Shown in pieces: positions 22,955 to 32,889 of a stretch of 64,000 nt of DNA; position 1 is the stretch's first letter, and every line of letters starts with the position of its first letter. The translations under genes and the position numbers were made by a program. Below the pieces are notes generated by a model. It was not told the origin of the DNA and searched no databases. It was given only the letters and a program-made list of their open reading frames with translations. This stretch comes from Takakia lepidozioides (taxonomy: Eukaryota; Streptophyta; Takakiopsida; Takakiales; Takakiaceae), in assembly GCA_030704615.1 (NCBI GenBank), contig CM060731.1, positions 5,456,001 through 5,520,000 on the forward strand, read 5' to 3'.

Positions 22955-25878
22955 GGTAACAGAGAGGGCCTTCGTGGAAACTCATCTGGCACATACGCTC
23001 TACAGAGTGCAAGAAGTGGGAACAGCACCGCTGACAGACTTCCAAAAATCCCTCGATCCCGAGCTGTACAGGAAGTCCCTTGCGAAAGCGGATCGCACCT
23101 GGTACCGACCAACATTGGACGCCATGGTGGAGATCCTCTATTCGGTGAGGTTCATCTCAAATTTCCCGATTTAATGCTATTTGTTGCAGGGATCAGTGGC
23201 CTGACTGTATCCGCTGGGTATGGGAATGCAGACAAACATCAAGGATGACTTGGCCTATGCCAAAAGGCAGTTCTTTGATAATGATGCCCCCAACAAGGCG
23301 GACGCGTCGATAGAGAGTCACATTGTGCAGGCAGGGAGACAATCACGGACCAAGTACAGGTCCAAACTTGTTAAGCAAGTTGCAATCGCTGACCCTGGGT
23401 CTTCATCACATCGCAGTGTCCTGTGTTGAGCCGGCGAAGAAGGTAAGCATGTGTTTGTTCTTGTTTTGTGTCTTCTCACGATTCTCATGATGAAGTTCTT
23501 ATGTCTGACCGATGTTAGGCCATGCAGACTAGGTGGCTACGAATCTGGAACGGCCATACAAACACGAAGCTACTATACCACTTTCCCATCGAGCCAACAG
23601 ACGACAAATGAACGACTGGCTCAATGTGATGACTTGGTGGCATCAGGTATAATTTCCTTCTCTTCTGTGTGTTGGACATCATCGCAATTTCAAATTCATG
23701 AATGTTTTGGAAACCTGCACTGCTGCAGGTACTGACCCACGCCCAGGAGCAATTGGATTGCAAAACCACCACTTTCAAGTTACAGATCGACTGGACGAAA
23801 CCGGAGACAATGGAGAACTACGTGCAGTCTTGGCAAGGGCGCTTCGCAAACCTCTTTTTCAGAGAAATTGCAAAGGCAAGACGCAGCGTATACATCGAAG
23901 AGCAGAAGGGTGCCGACAAAGCGGCAATGCATGTCCTGTTCAAGTAATCCGCTGCCAATGCATCCCCCTATTTGCAGTTTTGGTGATTTAGCTAAGCAGC
24001 GGTGGGTATTGCGGCGCCGAAATATACCTCTGCAAAATGTGAGTGCTGGGTAATTGGGGCACGGTCCACTGCGTATTTCGGTGCCGAAATACCTTGTGCA
24101 TTGAGAACTTCCTCTTGCATGATGCATCAGTAGAATGATTTTTGTTGAACTGCCTCGTGATTGCAGGTACATAAACTTTGCACTCATTCCGTCCGGAGCC
24201 ATTCAAAGAGTTCCACCATTCTTCCTGGCGTGGAGGACACCTGGAGGTCGTGGTACGATGTACATATAAGTAATGGCGAAGGAGTGGCATGCCGAGCATT
24301 TGGTAGACTGTCCCTAGTATGTGGATCTCCCAAGTGGGACCGTTGACCTCTCGGAGGTTAACTTGAAGAAGGAAGCGAATGCCAGGGCTATGAAGGCGCA
24401 ATCGGATCCCCAACCAGAGGACGTGGAAAGACTGAAAGCAGAGGAGGCAGCCAAGCAGAAAGCACTGAGAAAGTCAGCCAAGGCGGCAACGTTGGCGAAG
24501 GAGCAGATGGAGAAGCAGGCAACTGAGCAACCCAAGGACAGGAAGAAAAGAACGCGCAAACAGGGGCAAGAGACGAAGACCCCCACACCCAAGAAGAAGA
24601 AGCAGCAACATAGTCAGCCAGATGACGAGGATTCCTACGACGATTTCCAGCAGGATAACACCCAGGGGGCCACACCTCGTCCGAAAATTTACAAGGGCCA
24701 GCGCTCCGGGGGTTTGGCTGCGAAGAGATCACTATACGAGGATGCACCTGACAAACCCTACCGTGCGGTGCACATTACGGGCAGGGAAGTCCTCAAAACA
24801 TCCACAATTGTGGAGTGTGTTAATGAAAATTTCCTAACTGCTCTGACCAGAAGGCTGGAGAAAACGAGATTGAGGAAGGCGATCGAGGCCCACCAGGGGA
24901 AGGGGAAGAGGAAGGCCACTGGCAATGATATGGAGGACACTCCTGGCTACACAAAGATGATGGAGTATTTTGTGGCGATGAGCCACGGCAAAAAGAGCAC
25001 AGTTGGGGGCAGGGCGGTGAAAGCCTCCATCGACATGATCCTTGTGGATATCCCGGATGGGCAGGAGATACTGGGGCTGGGCTCACTACCCTGGTGGAAC
25101 AAGTACGATGAAAGATACTGGAGCCACACATTCGGGTTCGCAGCCAACATGTTGGACGACGACGGCTGTGTTGTTGTGCTAGCAGCCGATGGAGAAGTCA
25201 CTGAGAATGATATCAAAGTATGGACGGGGAGAAGTGCAGCACCCATCCTGAAAAAGATCTGGACTTGCATCAACACGCAGGGTCTTCTCAACGATGGTCA
25301 GAAGGTATGTTGCGGTTCTCCTCTGCTCTGCCAATTTCTGCGCCGAAATTGCCCATGTACGTGTAGGCCACCTCTCACGTTCTCATTTCCTTCTTTGCAG
25401 ACTCTTATCTTTTAGGCATTCTGCTTCGTGAAGGAACATTCGAAATTCAAATTACGTCAAGCAGGCAGACTTGTTGATTCCACAGTTGATCCACTGGAGT
25501 ATAACGCCCTGTTCAACCATGTGGGAGAGAAGGACATGCTTTGTGATTTGTCGGGCAAGCCTTGGAGGTATGGCAGGACCAGGAGTCATGCATTCATCCA
25601 GACGCTCATGGAAACGTGTACGGATGTTGAAGGCAGGGTCCTCGACGTCACTGCAAATACAGGTTAGAGCGTTAAGTGATTGCGGCACCGAAATTGACAC
25701 CGTTTCCGATTGTGTATGTTTGCTTGCGCGAGGAAGCGAGTCATTCTTGACTTTGGCTGTGGTTGTGTCGTATGAATTTGCAGGTGTCTGTATGTGGGCT
25801 GGAAGGATGTCCAACCGATTAGTGTTCTCATTTGAGGAGGATACGGCCTTATACGATTTCAATTTGGCGGGCCTATAG
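22955..25878 (+). CDS. Transposon-borne methyltransferase-fold protein (beta-class N6/N4 type), multi-exon
   Basis: Supported exons: 22955-23144, about 23729-23946, 24169-about 24250, 24318-25303, 25416-25662 and 25784-25878. The last three join in phase through clean GT-AG introns; the upstream joins are not all resolved. The 24318 exon starts with a Lys/Glu-rich region and then has DMILVDIPDG (25030-25062), the position of the DPPY-type catalytic motif, followed by a strand pattern FAANMLDDDGCVVVLAADGE. After two introns comes GRVLDVTANTG-GVCMW and then RLVFSFEED, matching the motif I and acidic-strand order of beta-class DNA aminomethyltransferases, where motif I follows motif IV. Both key boxes are altered (DIPD for DPPY; TANTG for FxGxG), so activity is doubtful. 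It is divergent from the MULE-like gene, and its introns carry the element palindrome. Confidence 0.65.
24010..24089. repeat. Two palindromes 65 bp apart inside an intron
   Basis: GCGGCGCCGAAATA at 24010 and TTTCGGTGCCGAAA at 24076 lie in the intron 23947-24168 of the methyltransferase-like gene. Single copies also sit in its later introns: TTTCTGCGCCGAAA at 25335 and GCGGCACCGAAATT at 25682. The exons do not contain the motif. Confidence 0.8.
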
Positions 25879-25902
25879 CGTCTGCCTCCGACTGAGAATT
25901 AT

Positions 25903-26167
25903 AATGAGGCGTGAGGCCAAACATGGAATTGTGAAAGGCAGAGTAGGCAAGTTCGTCATAGAATCCGCGTCCGAGAGCGAGGGGGATGATGAGGACAGTT
26001 CCGCACCCAGGTGGACAGTTCCAGCTAGTGAGGATGGTATTTTTGAGGGGAGGGCTTCTCAGAGTAACAGCGGTAGCGGCAATGCAGGTTCGGAGGCAGG
26101 TGGAAGGCAGCCATCCTTGCATGAGGCCGGGGATGCATCGGACAGTGATCGCGGATCCTCACCATAG
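25903..26167 (+). CDS. Short acidic Ser/Gly-rich ORF after the methyltransferase-like gene
   Basis: An ATG at about 25903 opens 87 codons: a basic start (MRREAKHGIVKGRVGKFVIE), then a long acidic and Ser-rich tail (SASESEGDDEDSS; DASDSDRGSSP). It begins 25 bp after the TAG at 25876-25878 in another frame. It could be an alternative C-terminal exon of the methyltransferase-like protein or a separate small ORF. No domain is recognised. Confidence 0.35.
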
Positions 26168-26417
26168 CAAAGTCTCATTTGGATCCTTTTGTTGTACAGT
26201 TCTGAAACACTTAATGAAAATATTGACGATTTCAAAAATCATTGTGTTCAGACTGTATGTCCGATTCCCTACATTTCTTCCGCCAACCACAATGTAATAA
26301 TAAAAGCAGAAGAGACGCAAACTTAAGTAAAGAACCCTACAAGTAATTTTTGCACACCAGCGAACCGCGAACTTGAAGCCATGAAAACCCTACCATTTCT
26401 AACATTCCTATTGGGAA

Positions 26418-26695
26418 TTTCGGCGCCGAAATAGCCCAGTGTGCGCCTTCATAATATGGGCCTTATAAAATTCCATGAAGGAATTACTGCACCAAAATAT
26501 CACGATGAAAGCCTTCAGCACAAGGCACTTCAGCACATTCCACTTGGGTATTTCGGCGCCGAAATAGCCCGCTTTGCGCCATAAAATACGGCACTATATC
26601 ACATTTCAAAAGGAAATTTCGGCGCCAAAATACCCCGGTGGATGTCTTCAAAACACCACTTTAGCACACTGCTCTTGGGAATTTCGGCGCCGAAA
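26418..26695. repeat. Right subterminal array: GGCGCC palindromes at 65-67-bp intervals
   Basis: Copies of TTTCGGCGCCGAAA or a close variant start at 26418, about 26484 (degraded: ACTGCACCAAAA), 26551, 26617 and 26682. The spacing is 66, 67, 66 and 65 bp. The sequence between palindromes is less conserved than in the left array, but the period matches the 64-65 bp there. The array lies 540 bp after the end of the methyltransferase-like gene and marks the right side of the element. Confidence 0.88.
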
Positions 26696-26699
26696 TACC

Positions 26700-27000
26700 A
26701 AGGTCGGTGGTTTTAGGACGGCGGTGGTTTTAGCACAATTTATTCCCGTAATGTCGTGGCACCTTCTCTGTCAAGCCCCTTCTAGCCCTAGTCATTTTCG
26801 ATCGCTTGTGTGGGTAGCCGTTGCTGGCCAATGGGGGCACGTATTGCCGTTGCCCCAGAGAAGATCACCTGAGAAGGTTTTCCGCATTGGGTTTTCAATG
26901 TTTGCATCTCCGTGTTGAAAAACAATAGTGATTACTTGTCCCTCTCCATTCCCGGTGGGCGCACACTTCCTCAATGCCGCCTTGTGTAAGTGCCTTCTGC
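26700..27000. other. Junction between the palindrome transposon and the gypsy element
   Basis: No gene is seen. The right palindrome array ends at about 26700 and gypsy-derived coding sequence is recognisable from about 27200 upward. The exact element boundary and any target-site duplication could not be located. Confidence 0.4.
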
Positions 27001-27903
27001 ATTCGACGGAGCGGGATTCGAGGATCGCGATTGCGTGAGCCGGTGATGGGAGACATTATGGTGGAGTTGGACTTCAGTGAAGGTACACGCAGGGTGACGA
27101 GTTTCCGAGCACTTCTCCGTCTCACCATGCCACCGACCTCCAGTATCATCATGCTTGCTCGTGCATGGATTACGACTCAATCCATCTGCATCCCGATTGA
27201 CAATACTGACTAGATGCACCACCTAAAAGTCGTATTCTTGAAGCATAAGTGTCCACCGTGCAAGCTTCCCTGTAAGCTTGTCTGACTCCATCAACCACTT
27301 CAATGGTTGGTGATCCGTGACAAGGGTGAAGAGATTGCCATAGAGGTAGCATCTGAAATGTGCCACTGCCCATACCACAGCTAGACACTCCCCTTCATAG
27401 GAACTATACTTCGCCTCGGCATCATTGTTTGAGTGGCTAGCATATGCCACTACGAACTCTCTTCCCTCATCATCCATCTGTGTGAGCACTGCTCCAATCC
27501 CCAGCATACTCCAATCCGTATGTAGCTGGAAAGGCCGCCCCCAAATAGGCCGCCTCAGAATACGTGCAGAAGTCAATCGAGCCTTGAGTTCCTCAAAGGC
27601 TTCCTCCTGCTCCTCCTCCCACTGCCACTCCTGACCTACCTTGGTCAACTTAGTAAGAGCCTTTGCAATGCTGCTAAATCCCTTGACAAACCGTCGATAG
27701 TAGTTTGCCAACCCCGTGAAAGCACGAACTCTACTAACATCTATGGGGCGTGGAATGCGTGCAATGGCCTCCACCTTCGTCTTTTGAATACCCAATCCTC
27801 CAGGGTATATCATGTGGCCCAGATACTCAATCTGGTTGTGGAAGAACTTGCACTTCCCAGGGTGCAATTTCAACCCATGCGCTCTCAAGCGCTCAAATAC
27901 CAC
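27000..27903 (-). pseudogene. Gypsy RT thumb, RNase H and tail
   Basis: 27903-27223 holds the end of the RT (IEYLGHMIYPGGLGIQKTKV; FTGLANYYRRFVKGFSSIAK) and the RNase H domain: Asp in LHTDWSMLGIGAVL, Glu in YSSYEGECLAVVWAV, Asp in FTLVTDHQPLKWLM, then KLTGKLARW. A TAG at 27223-27225 interrupts the frame, and HLVSIVNRDADGLSRNP after it is the normal end of RNase H. Coding similarity fades near 27000-27100. No H2C2 finger or integrase core follows. Confidence 0.85.
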
Positions 27904-28502
27904 CTAAAGGTATCTCTCATGCTCCTCAACCGTAGTACTAAAGACGATGATGTCATCAATGTAACACCGGGAAAAGTCTAGCCCCGCGAGAATCCTATCT
28001 ATAACCCTCTGAAAATCTGTAGGAGCATTCTTCAACCCAAACGGTAGGAAGCGCCATTGGTACAAGCAATCTTTCCCATGTTGGTCAATCCCCCAGAAGG
28101 TCGTCTTTTGCTTGTCAGCCTCTTTGATTGGCAACTAGTGGTAACCGGATCGCAAGTCCAATGTGCTAAACACCTTTGCATGCCCAATGACATCAAAGGT
28201 TTCCTCTGGAGTTGGCATGGCATATCTATCGGACTTAGTCTGACGGTTCACAGGACGATAGTCCCCACACATCCTTCTTTCTGTCCAATTGCCATAGATA
28301 TCCTTCTTAGCTGGCATCACCGTTGCCGAGGCATACTCCCCGCCTGACAACTCCACCAATCCAGCTTCGAACAACTCCATAGTCCGTGACTGGATCGATG
28401 ACCTCTCCATGTCACTATACCGGTAGGCCTTCGAAAGATTGGCGTGTCACTTGCCAAATCAATACGAATCTCCTGACCCTTCAAACTCCCCAAATTCTTC
28501 AA
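27904..28502 (-). pseudogene. Gypsy reverse transcriptase palm
   Basis: The pre-RT block (RIDLASDTPIFRRP) is in one frame up to about 28425, then a one-base frameshift leads into MERSSIQSRTMELFEAGLVE, CGDYRPVNRQT and FSTLDLRSGYH. A TAG at 28135-28137 stands where glutamine is expected (after GYH). The frame resumes with FLPFGLKNAPTDFQRVID and the catalytic CYIDDIIVFS, and another TAG lies at 27904-27906. Confidence 0.88.
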
Positions 28503-28628
28503 ACCAAAGGCAAAGCAATTTCTATAAGCCCTTTGAAATCACTGGATCCTCCGTCTCTCTCTGCTCCGGTGACTGTAGGTCCAACATCTGGTTCCCAATT
28601 GTCCTCAATGACTGCAACCTTGGGTACA

Positions 28629-28990
28629 TCAGGCTTGGAGATAGGAGACGAATCCTTTGGTTCCTAGATAGCAACCTCTTGGGCCTTGTCCGCCCAATCT
28701 GACTGTGGTGTAGCCTCCACTTGCTCTGCCATAACCACCTTGAGAACATTCATCTGGGGAAGAAACATTCTCAACCTCTTCAAAAACATTGGCCACCTTG
28801 GCCTCCAACTGATCCTCAGTGTATGGCTCTCCCCACTCCTCATACTGCTGCTTGAGAGATCCAAGGACTCTCTCTTTCCGCATCTCATCCCACATCTGCC
28901 ATGGGTGTTTGCACCCCATGGTCATGTGCTCGCCCCCACTCACTACCTCAACCGTCCCGGTTGGCAGAGGGGATACAATACCAAATGGGA
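28629..28990 (-). pseudogene. Spacer between methyltransferase and reverse transcriptase
   Basis: After the last methyltransferase motif the same frame stays open to 28629 with a charged region (MRKERVLGSLKQQYEEWGEP; EAKVANVFEEVENVSSPDEC). No domain is recognised. It then leaves the frame used by the pre-RT block, so at least one frameshift lies in or near 28500-28700. Confidence 0.5.
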
Positions 28991-30113
28991 GTGCAGAAGT
29001 AGCCACCACTGTCTGCAACCTCCGTTGCTCAGCCATGCACAAGCCAATGACCCATGTCAAGCAATTTAGATCCATTGCTTGACCCAACACATGTCGGCGT
29101 GATGCCTCTGACAGAGCTGGCACAGCTGTAGTGCCCGTGGCAAATCCCATTGCCCGTTCTCGCTCATCTGCATTGGGCTCCACCAATTGTTGTAGCACAC
29201 TGTCCCAAATCAACCCAGGACCATTGTCTCAAAAAGCATGAGACGAGGGAAAGCTCATGAGCATAGGCAAGGCCGCACGTGGCTGCCCCACTCGATTTAC
29301 CACTGCTAGAGGTGGACGGTCATTATGTCGCACCCTCTGTGGTTTCCTCCCTTGGTCCAAAATGCCCTCAACTGTGAGATTGGGTGGCCGTTGAATGGAA
29401 TCGTATGCTCTCTTGAGCAGCTCTGGTGGTGTAAGATTGGTCCACCACAATCGAGGTCGATGCGCTCGTGATCCCACCGCTGCTGCATCCAATAGCACCA
29501 CCGATCCAATCCAAGACCGCACCTGATGCATACTGGCCATAACCCTAGCCCAAGAGTCCCCCATAAGAGGAACATTCTCCAAGATATAGGCTAGAGGTTG
29601 CACTTGCCTCGTCTACAAGTCACGCAACACTCTCAACATCTCATAAAACAAATGCGATCGTGCATCATGCAAGCCGTTCCCATGACATGCGGGAGAGTGT
29701 CATTGGCAAGGCCATCCAGCTATCACCAAATCAATGGCACCATGTTGGTCCAATTTATCCACCCCCAACAAGGTAATGTCTGCTGGCAAGGCCTTTTGAT
29801 ACCCTTGAATTGCTGAGAGAGACAACAACTCAGGATACCGGTGTGTGAGCAAAGCGATGTGGCGCATAGAAATACGCCGAGCTATCTCATCATTCTCTAC
29901 ATATAAGTACTTGCGTACTTTAATCCCAGCTTGCAACACTCCTGCAAGCCCAGTGCTCATGCCTCCAAACAGGTCTAGCAAACAAATCCCTGAGTCAGGT
30001 GGTTGCCAGGTAATGGGCACTGTATCCAAAGGAGCTAACTGAGGAGGTCCAGGTGATGTCACTGAACTCCCCTCAATTACCAATGGATAGGCCTCCTGCC
30101 ATGCTTGGTGCAC
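28990..30113 (-). pseudogene. C5-cytosine DNA methyltransferase domain of the gypsy polyprotein
   Basis: Residues 44-64 of the frame starting at 30113 give motif I (CLLDLFGGMSTGLAGVLQAG), followed by YVENDE (motif II) and DLVIAGWPCQ (motif IV with the catalytic Pro-Cys, about 29711). The next in-frame block has ILENVPLMGD (motif VI, ENV) and GSRAHRPRLWW (motif VIII, RxR). The third has ERERAMGFATGTT and SRRHVLGQAM (motifs IX-X). All three blocks are in one frame, separated by in-frame stops at 29700-29702 (TGA right after PCQ), 29613-29615 (TAG) and 29229-29231 (TGA). The full domain is therefore present but interrupted. In active relatives it would transfer a methyl group to cytosine C5 in DNA. 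Subfamily (DNMT3/DRM against DNMT1/CMT) is not assigned. Confidence 0.88.
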
Positions 30114-30128
30114 ATACTCGTCTGCTAC

Positions 30129-31484
30129 TCAATGCAAATTCCTAACTGTACCCCACAGTGGAATATGAACAGACACATGAGGAAGCAAATCAGCCTTGTA
30201 TGCCAATTGTTTGTCCTCATCAGGTGGTGGCCTATCATCTGCATGGCTATTGCCTTCCAAGAGCTCACCACCCCAAGCCACCACCCCTGAGAATGCAGCC
30301 AATGTGGGCATCATGTTCATATGATCCACCGCTACATTCCCAATAAACCGCACTGGGAGCAGTGTACATCGACCATCCCCTGACTGCCATTCCGGCCTGT
30401 AGGATGCCATTTCCTCCCAAAAGTCCAAAGTAAAGCCCATCGGGTATAACACAGCCCTGCCAACAAGCACATCATAAGACATCGCATCCGTAACAATGGC
30501 TTTAGCTCTCATGATAGAGCCATCTGTAGGATGATCTGGCTGCAATCGAATGAAGAGCTCATGGCGTGTAATCCCTCGTGCCTTCTCTAAACCGCCCAAA
30601 GATGTTTGAATTTGGAAAGGACAAGGCTCCAAATCCGCCTCTGTAAGGCCCAAGCCTGCAATTGCTGCTCTCCCCAACATCAATGGCTGTGCTCTTGAGT
30701 CCAACAAGACCTGCAGTGGCCTATACCTCCTCCCGGCTGGGCCACCCAACTGAAACACTCCATCCTGATTGTCCACCAGGACTACCCCAGGAGTCACCAT
30801 ACTACGCTCAATGGTTGGTCTAGCTGGCAACTCCTGCAACCTTGCAGCTGCCGCTTGCCATGGCGCAGCTGTGGCTGTTTTCACCCTTGAATCCAAGGCA
30901 TCCATGCATTGCACCTGATCCGCTATCCCCGCAAATAGTGCCGATGCATCACCACTCTCACAGAGTGCAGCTGCCAGTCTAAACACTGCAGCTGGCCGCA
31001 TCTCCGACATTGCAATTGTCGTGGTAGAAAACAATGGAGCTTGGCAAATTGCCGTAGCCACCCCCAACAATGTACTGGCTGCACCTTGCTTTGCTGCACC
31101 ACCCAGTGGCATTTCCCAAGCCACACAAACTCTCCCCAATGACACTCGTGGCTCTACTTCTGACACACTTGGGCGAGCGGGTGCCATCGATGGCATAGTT
31201 GGCACTGTCTCAGCCAATGTGAAAGATTGTGGAAGCCTTGTCTGCCGACTTGCTTCCCCTCTTTGTGGATCAAAATCCACATCCACTCCTCTTTGGCTCA
31301 GGAGCACGCGTTGCTGCTCGAGTGACAGCAGCTGCAGAGTCCACATGCAATGGTCCTGCAAGTACGGCTCCACACATGAAGCCCATACCAATCTGGTCTT
31401 CCCTAGGCATAGGAGGTGGTGCAGGTGGGGCTTGAACCTCAAGCCTTGGAGCTGGAGCAACATGAGTAGTGGCCATGGTAGCAA
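30129..31484 (-). pseudogene. Gypsy protease-like region
   Basis: About 450 open codons. The convincing part starts near 31300 (RGVDVDFDPQRGEASRQTRL). A retropepsin-like stretch follows at about 30730-30450: VLLDSRAQPLMLGRAAIAGL, then AIVTDAMSYDVLVGRAVLYP. The active-site D-S/T-G triplet reads DSR here, which would be unusual or a mutation. Upstream residues in this frame (31484-31310) are out of frame with gag, which continues in another frame to about 31270, so gag and pol are joined by a frameshift that may be programmed or mutational. Confidence 0.65.
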
Positions 31485-32889
31485 GACGTTGCTCTAGCTG
31501 GGCAAGTCTATCCACCATGCCTTGGTCATGACCTTGACCCTGACCCTATGCTCCTTGGTTTTGGTTACGACCTCCACCCCGACCTCTGCCTCCTCTACCT
31601 CTCTGGACTATATTGCCTTGTCCTCGGCCACCATTGTTCCCTTGGAACTGGCCTGGCCGTAGCTCAGGATGCAAGCCATAACAATGGGCCTCCTCATGCC
31701 CATACTTTCCACAATGCCCACACTGTAGTTGTATAGGCTGTGCCTGTGCCGGCCCTTTGCCTCTCTCCGGGCAATCCTTCTTGACATGGGATCCTCCACA
31801 ATCCCAACAAGTCACACCCGACTGTTGTTGGCCTGAGAATGAAGGAAGAGACCTCTGCATCTGAGATCCTCTCTGTCCTTCCCTCGGCTTCACCTGAGCC
31901 CCCTTGTTGCCTTGAGCATGTTGGGGTAGTGGTTGTTGTTGGCTAGGAGCCCCACTTCGTTGTGTCTCCTTACCAAATCCCACCATGACCACTCGCTCCT
32001 CCACCATATTGAGCTCTATCCGCTCTGCCAGCAAAAACACATTTGCTAAGGTGGGTTGGTCCACTTGTAGGAGAGTTGCATCCCGCACCCTTCTCCTCAA
32101 CTCCTTGTCCAATATCCCATACCAGAATTGGACTGCTTGAGCTTCCGTAACCCCTTGGGTTACATTTATCAGTCGCCTCATGCGTGTGTAAGCCTCCCTC
32201 AAACTCTCAGTAGGCTCGCGCTGGAACTCTTGCAAGCTCCGCAATTTCTCCGTCCTTATCCCCTGGTAGTTTCTCCTCAACTCCTCGAAGAACTCCACAA
32301 CTGGATTAAAGGCAGGCACGAGTGTTGGTGCTGCAGCAGGAGCTTGGGTGGACTTCCTAGCTCCTGTTCCACTTAACGTCCCACTGCTGCTTGCAGTAGC
32401 TGCCGGTGTCACCACTGCCCTTGTGCCTCTAGTGATGGAGACATAGTCAGGTGACCAATACACCCGCCATTCCTCAATCTCCACCTCATGTCCCTGCCTA
32501 AACTCATTGTAGTCATCCATGGGCGGCCCCTCAAGGTGCTGAAACAACCCCTTCCACGCCATAAAAGGCGTAAACAGTTGTGGATTGCGCATCTGCTGCA
32601 AATCACACCAACTATCAAACTTTTGTATGAAATCATCAAGCTCGATGGTGCCCACAGCTCCAGAGTACCGACGTGGCCCCATGGTAGCTCCATACATTTC
32701 CTCCATCGTATCCCACAACAATGGCACGGAAATGGCTTGCACCCATGGCGAGAATCCTCCTAACTCTGAGTCTGAACCTTCCTCAGAAGACACTAAAGGT
32801 GAAGGTGGCCTAAACTGCACACCTCGTCTTGTATACCCACTAGTATCGCTGGTGCTCGTACCGGCACTCTCCTTAGCAGCTGGTGGCAC
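31270..32889 (-). pseudogene. Gypsy gag with two CCHC zinc knuckles
   Basis: The 447-codon frame 32889-31546 has the capsid-like helical region (FDSWCDLQQMRNPQLFTPFM; LRSLQEFQREPTESLREAYT) and two knuckles, CWDCGGSHVKKDC and CGHCGKYGHEEAHC (about 31820-31680), then a Gly/Arg/Gln-rich tail. A single stop at 31546 is followed in the same frame by MVDRLAQLEQRLATMATTHV to 31270. Nucleic-acid binding and particle assembly are the expected roles. Confidence 0.82.

Larger units (their letters stand above)
27000..32889 (-). mobile_element. Gypsy-type LTR retrotransposon carrying a C5-cytosine methyltransferase
   Basis: Minus-strand order is gag with two CCHC knuckles, aspartic protease-like region, C5-methyltransferase, reverse transcriptase, RNase H. 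The order of RT before RNase H, with the recognisable RT and RNase H motifs, is of the Ty3/gypsy type. No integrase or chromodomain is found before the element runs into the neighbouring transposon, and I could not define LTRs or a primer binding site, so it is 3'-truncated. At least six in-frame stops and two frameshifts make it inactive. The methyltransferase is in the same frame as the protease and sits between protease and RT, which argues that it is part of the polyprotein and not a separate insertion. Confidence 0.85.

Noticed and set aside
27000-30113. Stop-codon reassignment (TAG read as Gln) in this genome
   Set aside because: The same genes also contain frameshifts and TGA stops, and the intact host gene at 4658-10158 uses ordinary codons. 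Pseudogene decay explains the data better.
28990-30113. Bacterial contamination as the source of the cytosine methyltransferase
   Set aside because: The domain is in frame with the flanking retroelement protease and sits inside a eukaryotic retrotransposon with plant-type neighbours.
30129-31497. Plus-strand ORFs opposite the gypsy protease and gag region
   Set aside because: They are antisense shadows of the minus-strand gag-pol frames and carry no motif of their own.
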